A stretch of 64,000 nt of DNA from Roseomonas aerilata DSM 19363 (GTDB taxonomy: Bacteria > Pseudomonadota > Alphaproteobacteria > Acetobacterales > Acetobacteraceae), in the NCBI RefSeq assembly GCF_000711725.1, contig NZ_JONP01000018.1:1-64000 (forward strand), written 5' to 3'. The notes beneath the pieces were generated by a model, which worked only from the letters and a program-made list of their open reading frames with translations, was not told where the DNA came from and did no database searches. Numbering within the stretch: the stretch's first letter is position 1; each line of letters begins with the position of its first letter. A program made the position numbers and the translations under genes. Below, piece by piece: positions 42,117 to 49,948 of the stretch.

Positions 42117-43810
42117 CGCTTCGCGGCGGCGGCGCGGATCTGCGTCACCGTCTGGCGGTTGGTGATCTGCTCCGCGCTCATCCGTACCTCGATCACCGCG
42201 GGCTTGCCGCTCTCCCGCGCGCGGCGAAAGGCCGGAACCAGCTCGTCGGTCGCGGTCACGATCTCGCCGTGGCCGCCGAAGGCCTCGATGAATTTCGCGA
42301 AGTCGGGGTTGGTGAGCTGCGTGCCGGAGACGCGGCCGGGATAGGCGCGCTCCTGGTACATGCGGATCGTGCCGTACTGGCCATTGTTCACGACGATGAC
42401 GATGGGCGTGACGCCGGCGTGGAAGGCGGTCGCGATCTCCTGACCGGTCATCAGGAAGCCGCCGTCGCCCACGAAGCTGACCACCTGGCGGTCGCGGAAG
42501 GTGATGGCCGCGCCGATGCCCGAGGGCACGGAATAGCCCATCGCGCCATTGGTGGGGCCGAGGAAGTCCTGCCCCTCGCGCACGGACATGAAGCGCTGCG
42601 GCCAGGTCGCGAAGTTGCCGGCGTCGGTGGTGAAGATCGCGTCCGGCGGCAGCTCCGCCTCCAGCGCCTGCAGGGCGCGGGCGAGGTTCAGCGGGCCCTC
42701 GTAGTCAGGCGCCACGACGCTCGCCTCGCGGCCCGCGCGCAGGCGGCGGGTCCAGTCGCCCCAAGGCCGCGGCTTGCCCGGAGCGGCATCCCGCAGCGCG
42801 AGGGCGAAGGCGTTGAGGTCGGCGGTGATGCCGAGCAGCGGGCGGAAGACGCGGCCGATCTCGGCCGGGTCCGGGTGGACCTGCACAATCGGGCTCGTCT
42901 GCCCCGCCGGAAACAGGGTGTAGCCCTGGCTGGTCGCCTCGCCGAGCCGGCTGCCGACGGCGATGACGAGGTCCGACTCCTTCACCCGCGCGACGAGGCC
43001 GGCATCCGACCCGACGCCGAGGTCGCCCGCGAAGTTTGGCGAGGTGCCGTCGAAGAGGCCGAGGCGGCGGAAGCCGACGGCGACCGGCAGGTCATGGGCG
43101 AGGGCGAAGCCGCGGATGGCGGCCCTGCCCTCCTCCGACCAGCCGCTGCCGCCGAGCACGAGGACGGGGCGCTGGGCACCGTCCAACAGGGAAAGCAACT
43201 GGGGGATGGCGCCCGACGCCGGGGCGGCCGGCAGGGTGGGCGCGGGGCCGACATCCGGCACCTCCACAACGCTCTTCTGCATTTCCTCCGAAATGGCGAC
43301 GACGACCGGGCCGGGGCGGCCGCTGCGGGCCACGTCGAAGGCACGCGCCATCAGCTCGGGAATGCGGGCCGCATCGTCGATCTGGGTCACCCACTTCGCG
43401 AGCGGGGAGAACATCCGGCGGTAGTCCACCTCCTGGAAGGTGTCGCGGTCGGTCTCGGCGAAGGGGATCTGGCCGACGATCAGCACGAGCGGCGTGCTGT
43501 CCTGCATCGCCACATGCACGCCGATGCTCGCATGGCAGGCGCCGGGGCCGCGGGTGACGATGGCGACGCCGGGGCGGCCGGTCAGCTTGCCATGGGCCTC
43601 GGCCATGTGGACGGCGCCGGCCTCGAAGCGGCAGGTGACCAGTTCCACGCGGTCCCGCACCTCGTAGAGACCGTCCAGCAGATCGAGGAAGGACTCTCCG
43701 GGCACCGAGAAGGCGTGGGTGACGCCCTGGGCGACCAGCGCATCGGCCAGGAGCTGGCCTCCCGTCCTCGCCCGCGTGATCTCCTGCCGTGCCGCCGCGC
43801 CGTCGTCCAT
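42113..43810 (-). CDS. Thiamine diphosphate-binding enzyme, acetolactate synthase-like
   Basis: A 565-residue three-domain ThDP enzyme (Pyr, central, PP). The catalytic glutamate is E63 in C-R-F-E-A-G-A-V-H-M-A; the ThDP/Mg2+ motif G-D-G-G-F-L-M-T-G-Q-E begins near residue 448 and ends V-N-N. It resembles the acetolactate synthase large-subunit-like group used for unknown 2-oxo-acid chemistry; no ilvH-type regulatory subunit is nearby, so a true biosynthetic IlvB is unlikely. It is the last gene of a minus-strand unit with the deaminase and substrate-binding protein. Its ribosome-binding site is inside a hairpin (43811-43857). Confidence 0.87.
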   Translation of the reverse strand: MDDGAAARQEITRARTGGQLLADALVAQGVTHAFSVPGESFLDLLDGLYEVRDRVELVTCRFEAGAVHMAEAHGKLTGRPGVAIVTRGPGACHASIGVHVAMQDSTPLVLIVGQIPFAETDRDTFQEVDYRRMFSPLAKWVTQIDDAARIPELMARAFDVARSGRPGPVVVAISEEMQKSVVEVPDVGPAPTLPAAPASGAIPQLLSLLDGAQRPVLVLGGSGWSEEGRAAIRGFALAHDLPVAVGFRRLGLFDGTSPNFAGDLGVGSDAGLVARVKESDLVIAVGSRLGEATSQGYTLFPAGQTSPIVQVHPDPAEIGRVFRPLLGITADLNAFALALRDAAPGKPRPWGDWTRRLRAGREASVVAPDYEGPLNLARALQALEAELPPDAIFTTDAGNFATWPQRFMSVREGQDFLGPTNGAMGYSVPSGIGAAITFRDRQVVSFVGDGGFLMTGQEIATAFHAGVTPIVIVVNNGQYGTIRMYQERAYPGRVSGTQLTNPDFAKFIEAFGGHGEIVTATDELVPAFRRARESGKPAVIEVRMSAEQITNRQTVTQIRAAAAKR

Positions 43811-43857
43811 TGTCCGTCTCCCCCTCTCCCGGGCCCTGCGGCCCGGGGGGCGGAGAC
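43811..43857 (-). promoter_or_regulatory. Hairpin that would hide the ThDP-gene ribosome-binding site
   Basis: In the minus-strand RNA, GUCUCC (43857-43852) pairs with the GGAGAC (43821-43816) of the Shine-Dalgarno stretch GGGGGAGAC. An inner 8-bp stem (43847-43840 with 43835-43828, loop GCAG) and a 3-bp segment complete about 17 pairs. The start codon is at 43810. It may reduce or condition translation, or protect the mRNA between the deaminase and ThDP genes. Confidence 0.5.
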
Positions 43858-43891
43858 TACGTCCGGAGCGGGCGCGCCGCCAGACGGGCCC

Positions 43892-44365
43892 CTACCGCGT
43901 CAGCTCGACCGCGGAGGAGGTGTAGAGGGCGACGCATTCCTCGGTCAGCACGCCGTCGATCACCTCGAGGTCCCAGCCGACGTTCTCGGCAAAGCTCTCG
44001 ACGGTGTAGCCCTTGAAGTTGAAGGCTTTCTTCGCCAGCCGCTTCACGTCCTCATTGCGGGCGCCCAGGACGAGCCGCTTGAAGCCCCCGTTGAGGATAG
44101 CGCCGAGGCACATCGGGCAGGGCTCGCAGGTGGCGTAGAAGGTGCAGTCCGGCAGCTCCCGCCGGCCGAGGGCGCGGCAGGCCAGGCCGACCGCCAGCGT
44201 CTCGGAATGGGCGGTCGCGTCGCAGAGGCCGACCTTCTTGCTCCAGGTCTTGGCGACCACCTCCCCCTCCCGCGCCACCAGCGCGCCGAAGGGCTGCTCG
44301 CCGAGGCTCGCGCCGTGGCGCGCCTGCTCGATGGCGAGCGCCATCATCCGCTCGTGCTCGGTCAT
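43892..44365 (-). CDS. Nucleoside/cytidine-type deaminase family protein
   Basis: A 157-residue zinc-dependent deaminase. The site is H53-S-E55 (A-T-A-H-S-E-T; the more usual form is H-A-E) with C80-E-P-C83-P-M-C86. Size and the C-E-P-C-P-M-C form resemble guanine deaminase and tRNA adenosine deaminase relatives, but the C-terminal region differs from TadA. Such enzymes deaminate free bases, nucleosides or pterin-like rings. It lies 11 bases downstream of the substrate-binding protein gene and 81 bases upstream of the ThDP-enzyme gene, which suggests a shared small-molecule pathway, perhaps an imported N-heterocycle; that is inference. Confidence 0.87.
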   Translation of the reverse strand: MTEHERMMALAIEQARHGASLGEQPFGALVAREGEVVAKTWSKKVGLCDATAHSETLAVGLACRALGRRELPDCTFYATCEPCPMCLGAILNGGFKRLVLGARNEDVKRLAKKAFNFKGYTVESFAENVGWDLEVIDGVLTEECVALYTSSAVELTR

Positions 44366-44376
44366 GTCGCGGCCCC

Positions 44377-45420
44377 TCAGCCCAGCGCCGGCAGGATGCG
44401 CGCCTCGCGCGGGGGAAGGAAATCGCGCACGAAGACCTCCCGCACGCCCGGGGTGCGCGGCAGCGAGTAGGTTTGCACGACGGTGCCGATGGCGCCCTCC
44501 AGCCGCTTGTCGTCGAGGTCGCCGAGGCCGAGCGCGGCGGTCTCGGGCGTCGTCATCTGCGCGCGCAGCATGTAGAGCAGGCGCTGCCGCTCGATGCCCG
44601 GCTCGGTCAGCGGCTCCACGCGCTTGAGTTCGGCGATGCCGGCGTCGGGGCTGGCCGCCACCTCCCCGATCGCGCGGTTGATGGCCGTGACGAGGCCGCG
44701 GACGGCCTCGGGCTTGCTCCGCAGCAGCGCCTGGCTCACGAGCACGCCGTTCGAGTACTGGTCGAGGCCCATGTCGCTGTAGAAGAACCAGCGGAAGTCG
44801 CGCTCGGGGTCGCGGCCCATGCCGATGAAGTTCATGTAGCTGGTGCCCGAGAACTGGGCGATGGCGTCCACCTGCCCCTGCACGAGCATCTGCTCCACGA
44901 GGTTCGGCGCAATGGCCGCCATGCCGACCTTGGAAGGGTCCACCCCGTTCCGCGCGGCGAGCGCCGGAAACATGCGGGCGGTGGCCGAGCCCGCGGGCGC
45001 GCCGACCTGCCGGCCCTCCAGGTCCTTCAGCGCGCGCACCGGGCCATCCGCGCGGGAGATGATGGCGTAGGGCGCACGGTTGTAGACGAGATAGACCACC
45101 ACGGGCTGCTCGCCCGGCCGCTGCGCCGCGTTCTGGATGACGGCGTTGATGTCGCCGAAGCCGACGTCATAGGCGCCGGACATGACGCGGGTGACCGCGG
45201 CGGCGGAGCCCTCGCCCTGGTCAATCGTCACGTCGAGCCCGGCCTCGCGGAAATAACCTCGGGACTGGGCCAGGTAGTACCAGGCGTGCGGCCCCTGCGC
45301 TTTCCAATCGAGGATGAAGCGGATGGGCGTCAGCGGCTGGGCGTGGAGCGATCCTGCCCCGAGCACCATCGGGCTGGCGAGCGAGGCACCGAGCAGGCCC
45401 CGCCGAGTGGAGTGACGCAT
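44377..45420 (-). CDS. ABC transporter substrate-binding protein (NMT1/ThiY-SsuA-like)
   Basis: A 347-residue periplasmic binding protein of the NMT1/SsuA class, whose members bind sulfonates, nitrate, taurine or hydroxymethylpyrimidine. The N-terminus S-T-R-R-G-L-L-G with a hydrophobic stretch and A-x-A-type end (S-L-H-A-Q) looks like a twin-arginine signal peptide. The mature region starts P-I-R-F-I-L-D-W-K-A-Q-G-P-H-A-W-Y-Y-L-A-Q, close to hydroxymethylpyrimidine-binding relatives. No permease or ATPase gene is adjacent. ATG 45420 has AGAGG eight bases upstream; the longer opening to 45717 has no signal peptide at its start. It heads the unit with the deaminase and ThDP enzyme. Confidence 0.87.
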   Translation of the reverse strand: MRHSTRRGLLGASLASPMVLGAGSLHAQPLTPIRFILDWKAQGPHAWYYLAQSRGYFREAGLDVTIDQGEGSAAAVTRVMSGAYDVGFGDINAVIQNAAQRPGEQPVVVYLVYNRAPYAIISRADGPVRALKDLEGRQVGAPAGSATARMFPALAARNGVDPSKVGMAAIAPNLVEQMLVQGQVDAIAQFSGTSYMNFIGMGRDPERDFRWFFYSDMGLDQYSNGVLVSQALLRSKPEAVRGLVTAINRAIGEVAASPDAGIAELKRVEPLTEPGIERQRLLYMLRAQMTTPETAALGLGDLDDKRLEGAIGTVVQTYSLPRTPGVREVFVRDFLPPREARILPALG

Positions 45421-45691
45421 GAAGTGCACCTCTACAGCGCCCCGGGGGTGCCGGGGACGTCGGAATGCCGCGTGGGGGTGCGGGCGGCGATGGTCATGCG
45501 GACTTGCGGCGGCCTTCCCCCGCCGGACCCCCGGCGCCCCTTCCTTCCGGTGGGCATCCGCGGTCTTCCGCAATCGGGTCACTTGCGTGCCTGACGGCCG
45601 AGCGGGCGATGCAGGTTCCGTGCCTGCCGCTCCCGCTTGGAAGGGCGCGGCCGCGGAGGCATGGTGCGGGCCGAACCGGAGCGGACGGCGC

Positions 45692-45946
45692 ATGAAAGCG
45701 ATTTTCGTGATGATCAAGTGCGAGATGGGGGCCGCCTACCGCGTGGCGCGGGAGATGGCGGACACGATCCCCGAGCTGTCGGAGATGCACTCCACCAGCG
45801 GGCAGTACGACCTGCTGGGCAAGTTCTACCTGGAGCCCGAGCAGGACATCGGCCTCTTCGTGGTGGAACGGGTGCAGGGGGTCGCCGGGGTGAAGGATAC
45901 CTACACGTTGCAGACCTTCAACGCCTTCTCGGGGCCCAAGGGCTGA
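45692..45946 (+). CDS. Stand-alone Lrp/AsnC ligand-binding (RAM) domain protein
   Basis: An 84-residue protein consisting only of the alpha-beta ligand-binding domain of Lrp/AsnC regulators, without the DNA-binding helix-turn-helix. It starts M-K-A-I-F-V-M-I-K-C-E-M-G and contains the effector loop S-T-S-G-Q-Y-D-L-L-G-K-F-Y near residues 34-46 and the terminal G-V-K-D-T-Y-T-L-Q-T-F. Such SARD-type proteins bind amino acids as multimers and can pair with full regulators. GGAG lies ten bases before the ATG. The 271-bp interval to the divergent binding-protein gene shows no convincing gene or known riboswitch. Confidence 0.87.
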   Translation: MKAIFVMIKCEMGAAYRVAREMADTIPELSEMHSTSGQYDLLGKFYLEPEQDIGLFVVERVQGVAGVKDTYTLQTFNAFSGPKG

Positions 45947-46061
45947 TGCGGCGGCCAGGCCTGCCATGAAATGACCCCGATCCCGCCGCGGCCTGCCCCG
46001 GCTTCGCCGCGCGGGTGACATGGAGGGAGCCGATATCTGGCGGCATCGGAGGTCCCGCCAG

Positions 46062-46334
46062 ATGAAGGTTCGCTTTCTCCCCGCCCTCGCCCTCGCCGCC
46101 GCGCTGACGACGGCGGGGTGCCAGAACCCCGACGGCTCCACGGACTGGGGCAGCACTCTCGCGCTCGGGGCCGGCGTCGGCCTGGCGGCCGGGCTGCTCG
46201 CGGCCTCTTCCGGCGGCCACGGGAAGCAGCACTACCGGCAACCCGACCGTGGGGGCTACGGTTCCTATGGCGGACACGGCCGCGGCTATTACGGCGGCCG
46301 GCCCTATGCTCAGGGATACGGAAGGGGTTGGTGA
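46062..46334 (+). CDS. Small glycine/tyrosine-rich lipoprotein (first of pair)
   Basis: A 90-residue predicted lipoprotein: signal sequence M-K-V-R-F-L-P-A-L-A-L-A-A-A-L with lipobox T-A-G-C (C20), then a glycine-zipper-like hydrophobic stretch L-A-L-G-A-G-V-G-L-A-A-G-L-L-A (about 34-50), then a tail rich in G, Y, H and R. I do not recognise a named family. GGAGG precedes the ATG by nine bases. Its stop overlaps the start of the next, similar gene (TGATG), so the two are coupled. Likely localised at the outer membrane. Confidence 0.7.
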   Translation: MKVRFLPALALAAALTTAGCQNPDGSTDWGSTLALGAGVGLAAGLLAASSGGHGKQHYRQPDRGGYGSYGGHGRGYYGGRPYAQGYGRGW

Positions 46335-46570
46335 TGAAGGCGCGCTTCGCGGTGCTCGCCCTGGCCGGGCTCCTCCTCGGCGGTTGCTACTACGCGCCCT
46401 ATGGGGAGCCGAACGTGGCAGGGGCCGCGCTGCTCGGCGCGGGCGTTGGCGCGGCGGCCGGGGCGGCGATCGCCTCGGGGCCGACCTATTACGCGCCCGC
46501 ACCCTACTACGCGCCGCGGCCCTATTACGGCTACGGCTACTACCCGCATTACGGCTATCGCCGCTGGTAG
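46334..46570 (+). CDS. Small tyrosine/proline-rich lipoprotein (second of pair)
   Basis: A 78-residue predicted lipoprotein: signal M-K-A-R-F-A-V-L-A-L-A-G-L-L-L-G-G with cysteine C18, a glycine-zipper segment A-A-L-L-G-A-G-V-G-A-A-A-G-A-A-I (about 31-46), then a tail made largely of Y, P, A and G (residues 50-78). Architecture parallels the gene directly upstream, suggesting an old tandem duplication with diverged tails. The start is shared with the preceding stop, with AAGGGG upstream. Function unknown; the repeated aromatic tail might bind glycans or promote self-assembly, which is speculation. Confidence 0.7.
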   Translation: MKARFAVLALAGLLLGGCYYAPYGEPNVAGAALLGAGVGAAAGAAIASGPTYYAPAPYYAPRPYYGYGYYPHYGYRRW

Positions 46571-46613
46571 CGGCCGACGGGCAACCTGCGCCCGCCGGTT
46601 ACCGGCCCGAACC

Positions 46614-48113
46614 TCAGTCGAAGCCGAGGAAGCCCGGCATGGAGGAGATGGGCGGCGCCTTCGCCAGCGCCGCGATGTCCGGCACCGGCCGCGCGAGTTC
46701 GGCGTCGCCGACCACCGCCGCTTCGATCGCGGCGGCCGCGCGAAGCACCAGGGCGTCCCCTCCGCGCGGCCCGACGATCTGCAGGCCGAAGGGCATGCCC
46801 TTGGCGTCCCGGCCGAGGGGGATGGAGATGGCGGGATGGCCGGTAAGGGTCACGATGTAAGCCATCGCCAGCCAGTGGAAGTAGGTGCGGGTCTTCTGCC
46901 CATCGATCTCGGCCGGGAAGAGCTCCGACCAGGGCCGGGGCGAGATGGTGATGGCGGGCGTCACGATCAGGTCGTTGCCGGCCGCGAAGAACTCCTGCCA
47001 GCGGAGGTAGAGCTGTGTCTGGAGGATGCCGCCGCGCGCGACGTCCGCCGCCGAGTAGCCGAGGCCTTCCGCCACGTTCGCGCGCACGTTGGGCCCGACC
47101 AGCTCCGGCGTTTCGGCCACTTTTTTCGCGTGGGCCGCGACGAAGTTGAGCGCGCGCAGGATCTCGAAGGCCTCGTCCGCGCCGGCGCAGTCCGGGGTGG
47201 CCTGCTCGATACGCGCGAAGAGGGGCGTGAGGGAGGCGACGCGGGCGCGGAAGGCCTCGCGCACCGTGTTCTCGACGAGCGCGACGCCGAAATCCTCCGT
47301 CGCGGCGACGCGGAGCGAGGAGAGGTCGATCGGCCGCAGCGGCGTCCACATGTCGGCCACGCCGCGCACGGGCTGGCCGGGCAGCGTGTAGGAGAGCGGA
47401 TCGCGCGCGTCGTCGCCGGCCATGGCCCCCACCAGCAGAGCCGCATCGGGCACGTTGCGCGCCATCGGCCCGAGCACCGGCAGGTTCTGCCAGCCGAGCA
47501 GCCGGCGCTCGCTGGAGACCAGGCCGGGGCTGGGCCGGAAGCCGACGATGCCGTTGAAGGCCGCGGGGTTGCGGAGGGAGCCGCCTGTGTCGGATCCTGA
47601 GCAGATCGCGAACATCCCCGCCGCCAGAGCCGCGCCCGAGCCGCCCGAGGAACCGGCGGCGGAGCGTGTGGGGTCGTGCGGGTTGCCCGTCGCGCCGTAG
47701 ACGGCATTGCGCGTGTTGGCGCCGGCGCCGAATTCGGGCGTGTTGGTCTTGGCCGTGATGATGGCGCCCGCCGCCCGGATGCGGGCGACAGAGCCGAGAT
47801 CGGCCTTCGGCACGTGGTCCTTGAAAAGCGGGCTGCCGAAGGTCGTGACCAGCCCCTCCGTCTCCTCAAGGTCCTTGATGCCGATGGGCAGGCCATGGAG
47901 AAGACCGAGCTTGTCGCCGCGCATCACGGCCGCCTCAGCCGCCTTCGCGTCGGCCCGGGCGCGGGGCTCGTCCATGGCGACCACCGCGTTGATCGCGGGG
48001 TTCACCGCGGCGATGCGCGCGAGGCAGGAATCGAGCAACTCCACCGGGGAGAGGCGCTTCGTCCCGATCAGCCTCCGGGCTTCGAGGGCGGTGAGGTCGC
48101 AGGGCTCGGTCAT
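46614..48113 (-). CDS. Amidase (amidase-signature family)
   Basis: A 499-residue amidase-signature hydrolase with the Ser-cisSer-Lys triad: K80 (G-L-P-I-G-I-K-D), S155 (A-G-S-S-G-G-S-G) and S179 (D-T-G-G-S-L-R). Full length and no signal peptide. The family cleaves aliphatic or aromatic amides, and GatA is a relative; there is no gatB or gatC here and the C-terminal region is not GatA-like. ATG 48113 (M-T-E-P-C-D-L-T) was chosen; an ATG 24 bases upstream is possible. It is 64 bases downstream of the gamma-glutamyltransferase gene and may share its transcript, a pairing that would suit degradation of gamma-glutamyl amides. Confidence 0.88.
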   Translation of the reverse strand: MTEPCDLTALEARRLIGTKRLSPVELLDSCLARIAAVNPAINAVVAMDEPRARADAKAAEAAVMRGDKLGLLHGLPIGIKDLEETEGLVTTFGSPLFKDHVPKADLGSVARIRAAGAIITAKTNTPEFGAGANTRNAVYGATGNPHDPTRSAAGSSGGSGAALAAGMFAICSGSDTGGSLRNPAAFNGIVGFRPSPGLVSSERRLLGWQNLPVLGPMARNVPDAALLVGAMAGDDARDPLSYTLPGQPVRGVADMWTPLRPIDLSSLRVAATEDFGVALVENTVREAFRARVASLTPLFARIEQATPDCAGADEAFEILRALNFVAAHAKKVAETPELVGPNVRANVAEGLGYSAADVARGGILQTQLYLRWQEFFAAGNDLIVTPAITISPRPWSELFPAEIDGQKTRTYFHWLAMAYIVTLTGHPAISIPLGRDAKGMPFGLQIVGPRGGDALVLRAAAAIEAAVVGDAELARPVPDIAALAKAPPISSMPGFLGFD

Positions 48114-48177
48114 CGGCACATCCCGTCGGCGGATCAATCAGCAGGGTGGGCCGCGCCGGGGCGCGGCCCGGATCGGG

Positions 48178-49788
48178 CTAGTAGCCCATCGCGCAACCGT
48201 CCTTGCGCGGGTCGGAGCCGCCGATCAGCACGCCGCGATCACGGTCGATGAGGATCGCCTGGCCGCCGCCATGCGGCTTCTTGATGAGCTTCGGCTGATG
48301 GCCAAGGGCGGCGAGCTGGCCCTTCAGCGCCTCCGGCAGGCCGGTCTCGATCTCGACGTCGCGGTGGTTGGCGCCGACGCTCGGGAAGACGCGGGTCAGG
48401 TCCAGCGCCTCCTGCACGTCCATGCCGAACTGGAAGTGGTTCGTCAGGAACCAGCTCTGCCCCATCGGCTGGAAGTGCCCGCCCATGACGCCGTAGGGCA
48501 TGATCGCCTGGCCGTCCTTCATCACCATGCCAGGGATGATCGTGTGCATCGGGCGCTTGCGCGGCGCGATGCAGTTCGGGTGGCCTTCCTGGAGCCGGAA
48601 CCCGAAGCCGCGGTTCTGCAGCATGACGCCGCAGCCCTCGGCGAGGATGCCCGAGCCGAAGCCCTCGAAGAGCGAGTTGATGAAGGAGCAGGCGTTCCCG
48701 TCCTTGTCGACGACCGTGAGGTAGACGGTGTCCTTGTGCTTCTGCCAGTCCACGTCGCCGGGCGGCGGCAGCTCCACCATCGCCTTGTCGTCGCTGATCA
48801 TGCCGCGGAGCTTGTTGAGGTAGTCGTCCGACAGGAGCTTTGCGAGCGGCACCTCGACCTGGGAGGGATCGGCGAGGAAAGCGTCGCGGTCGCGGTAGAC
48901 GAGGCGCGCGGCCTCGAGGTGCCGGTGCAGGCGCGTGGCGGTCAACGGGCCGCCCGGGTCGGGGAAGCCGTCGAGAATGCCGAGCAGCATGAGGACCAGC
49001 AGGCCTGAGCCGTTGGGCGGGCACTGGAAGACCTCCATTCCCCGCCACTTGCGGGAGATCGGGTCCACGAAGTTGGCGCCGTTCAGGCCCTCGGCGAAGT
49101 CCTCCTCAGTGTGGCTGCCGCCGGCCTCGCGGAGGGCGCGCACCATGTCGGCCGCGATGGGGCCGGTGTAGAAGGCGCGGGCGCCGTCCTTGCCGATGGC
49201 GCGCAGCGTCTTGCCGAGCTCGGGCTGGACGAAGCGGTCGCCGAAGGCGTAGGCGCGGCCGTCCTTCAGGAAGCGCCGGCTGGAGGCCGGGTTCTTCGAG
49301 AGCTTCTCCACGCTGTCCTCCCAATCCGCGGAGACGCGGGAGGAGACGGCGAAGCCCTGTTCGGCGAAGCCGATGGCGGGCTGGAGAATCCTCTCCATGC
49401 TGAGCTTGCCGTGGGCCTTGTTCAGCGTCTCCCAGGCGGAGACCGCGCCGGGGACGGTGACGGAATGGGCGGAGGTGTTGACCATGGCGGTCAGCCCGTC
49501 GGCCCGCAGGCGCTCGGGCGTCGCGCCCGCAGGGGCCCGGCCGGAGCCGTTGATCGCGATTACGCCGCCGGAGGCCGGGGCATAGAGGCAGAAGCAGTCG
49601 CCGCCGATGCCTGTGGACTGGGGCTCCACCACGCCGAGGACCGCGCAGGCGGCGATCGCCGCGTCGAGGGCGTTGCCGCCGGCGCGCATCGTGTCGAGGG
49701 CCGCGAGGGTCGCGACGGGCATGGAGGTCGCGGCCATCGCGTTGAGGGCCATGGCCGGGCTGCGCCCGGGAAGGTGAAGGTCGCGCAT
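48178..49788 (-). CDS. Gamma-glutamyltransferase family protein
   Basis: A 536-residue Ntn-hydrolase precursor. Typical motifs are A-G-G-N-A-L-D-A-A-I-A, Q-S-T-G-I-G-G-D near 55-62, and the C-terminal half start K-D-T354-V-Y-L-T-V-V-D-K-D-G-N-A, where T354 aligns with the autocleavage nucleophile. The residue after it is V instead of the usual T. M-L-Q-N-R-G and P-G-M-V-M follow normally. No signal peptide is visible, unlike classical periplasmic GGT, so it likely belongs to the cytoplasmic group acting on gamma-glutamyl or acyl amides. ATG 49788 gives the homologous N-terminus M-R-D-L-H-L-P-G-R; 49809 is an alternative. Confidence 0.88.
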   Translation of the reverse strand: MRDLHLPGRSPAMALNAMAATSMPVATLAALDTMRAGGNALDAAIAACAVLGVVEPQSTGIGGDCFCLYAPASGGVIAINGSGRAPAGATPERLRADGLTAMVNTSAHSVTVPGAVSAWETLNKAHGKLSMERILQPAIGFAEQGFAVSSRVSADWEDSVEKLSKNPASSRRFLKDGRAYAFGDRFVQPELGKTLRAIGKDGARAFYTGPIAADMVRALREAGGSHTEEDFAEGLNGANFVDPISRKWRGMEVFQCPPNGSGLLVLMLLGILDGFPDPGGPLTATRLHRHLEAARLVYRDRDAFLADPSQVEVPLAKLLSDDYLNKLRGMISDDKAMVELPPPGDVDWQKHKDTVYLTVVDKDGNACSFINSLFEGFGSGILAEGCGVMLQNRGFGFRLQEGHPNCIAPRKRPMHTIIPGMVMKDGQAIMPYGVMGGHFQPMGQSWFLTNHFQFGMDVQEALDLTRVFPSVGANHRDVEIETGLPEALKGQLAALGHQPKLIKKPHGGGQAILIDRDRGVLIGGSDPRKDGCAMGY

Positions 49789-49948
49789 TGGCTGGACAGA
49801 GCCCCCCATTGTCGTCGGCAGGTCCGCCCCCCGAAGGCCCTGGGCCGGGGAGAACGGCTGCTGGTTCCGCGGCCCTCCCGTCCCGTGACGGTCCGGCCGC
49901 GCCCGACCGGGATACGCCGGCTTGTGCGGGCAGGAAAGCCCGCCTCCT

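Noticed and set aside
45421-45691. Possible thiamine riboswitch before the NMT1-like binding protein
   Set aside because: The minus strand carries a GGAACCTGCATC stretch (45608-45619) faintly like the THI-box, but CUGAGA and the rest of the conserved core are missing.
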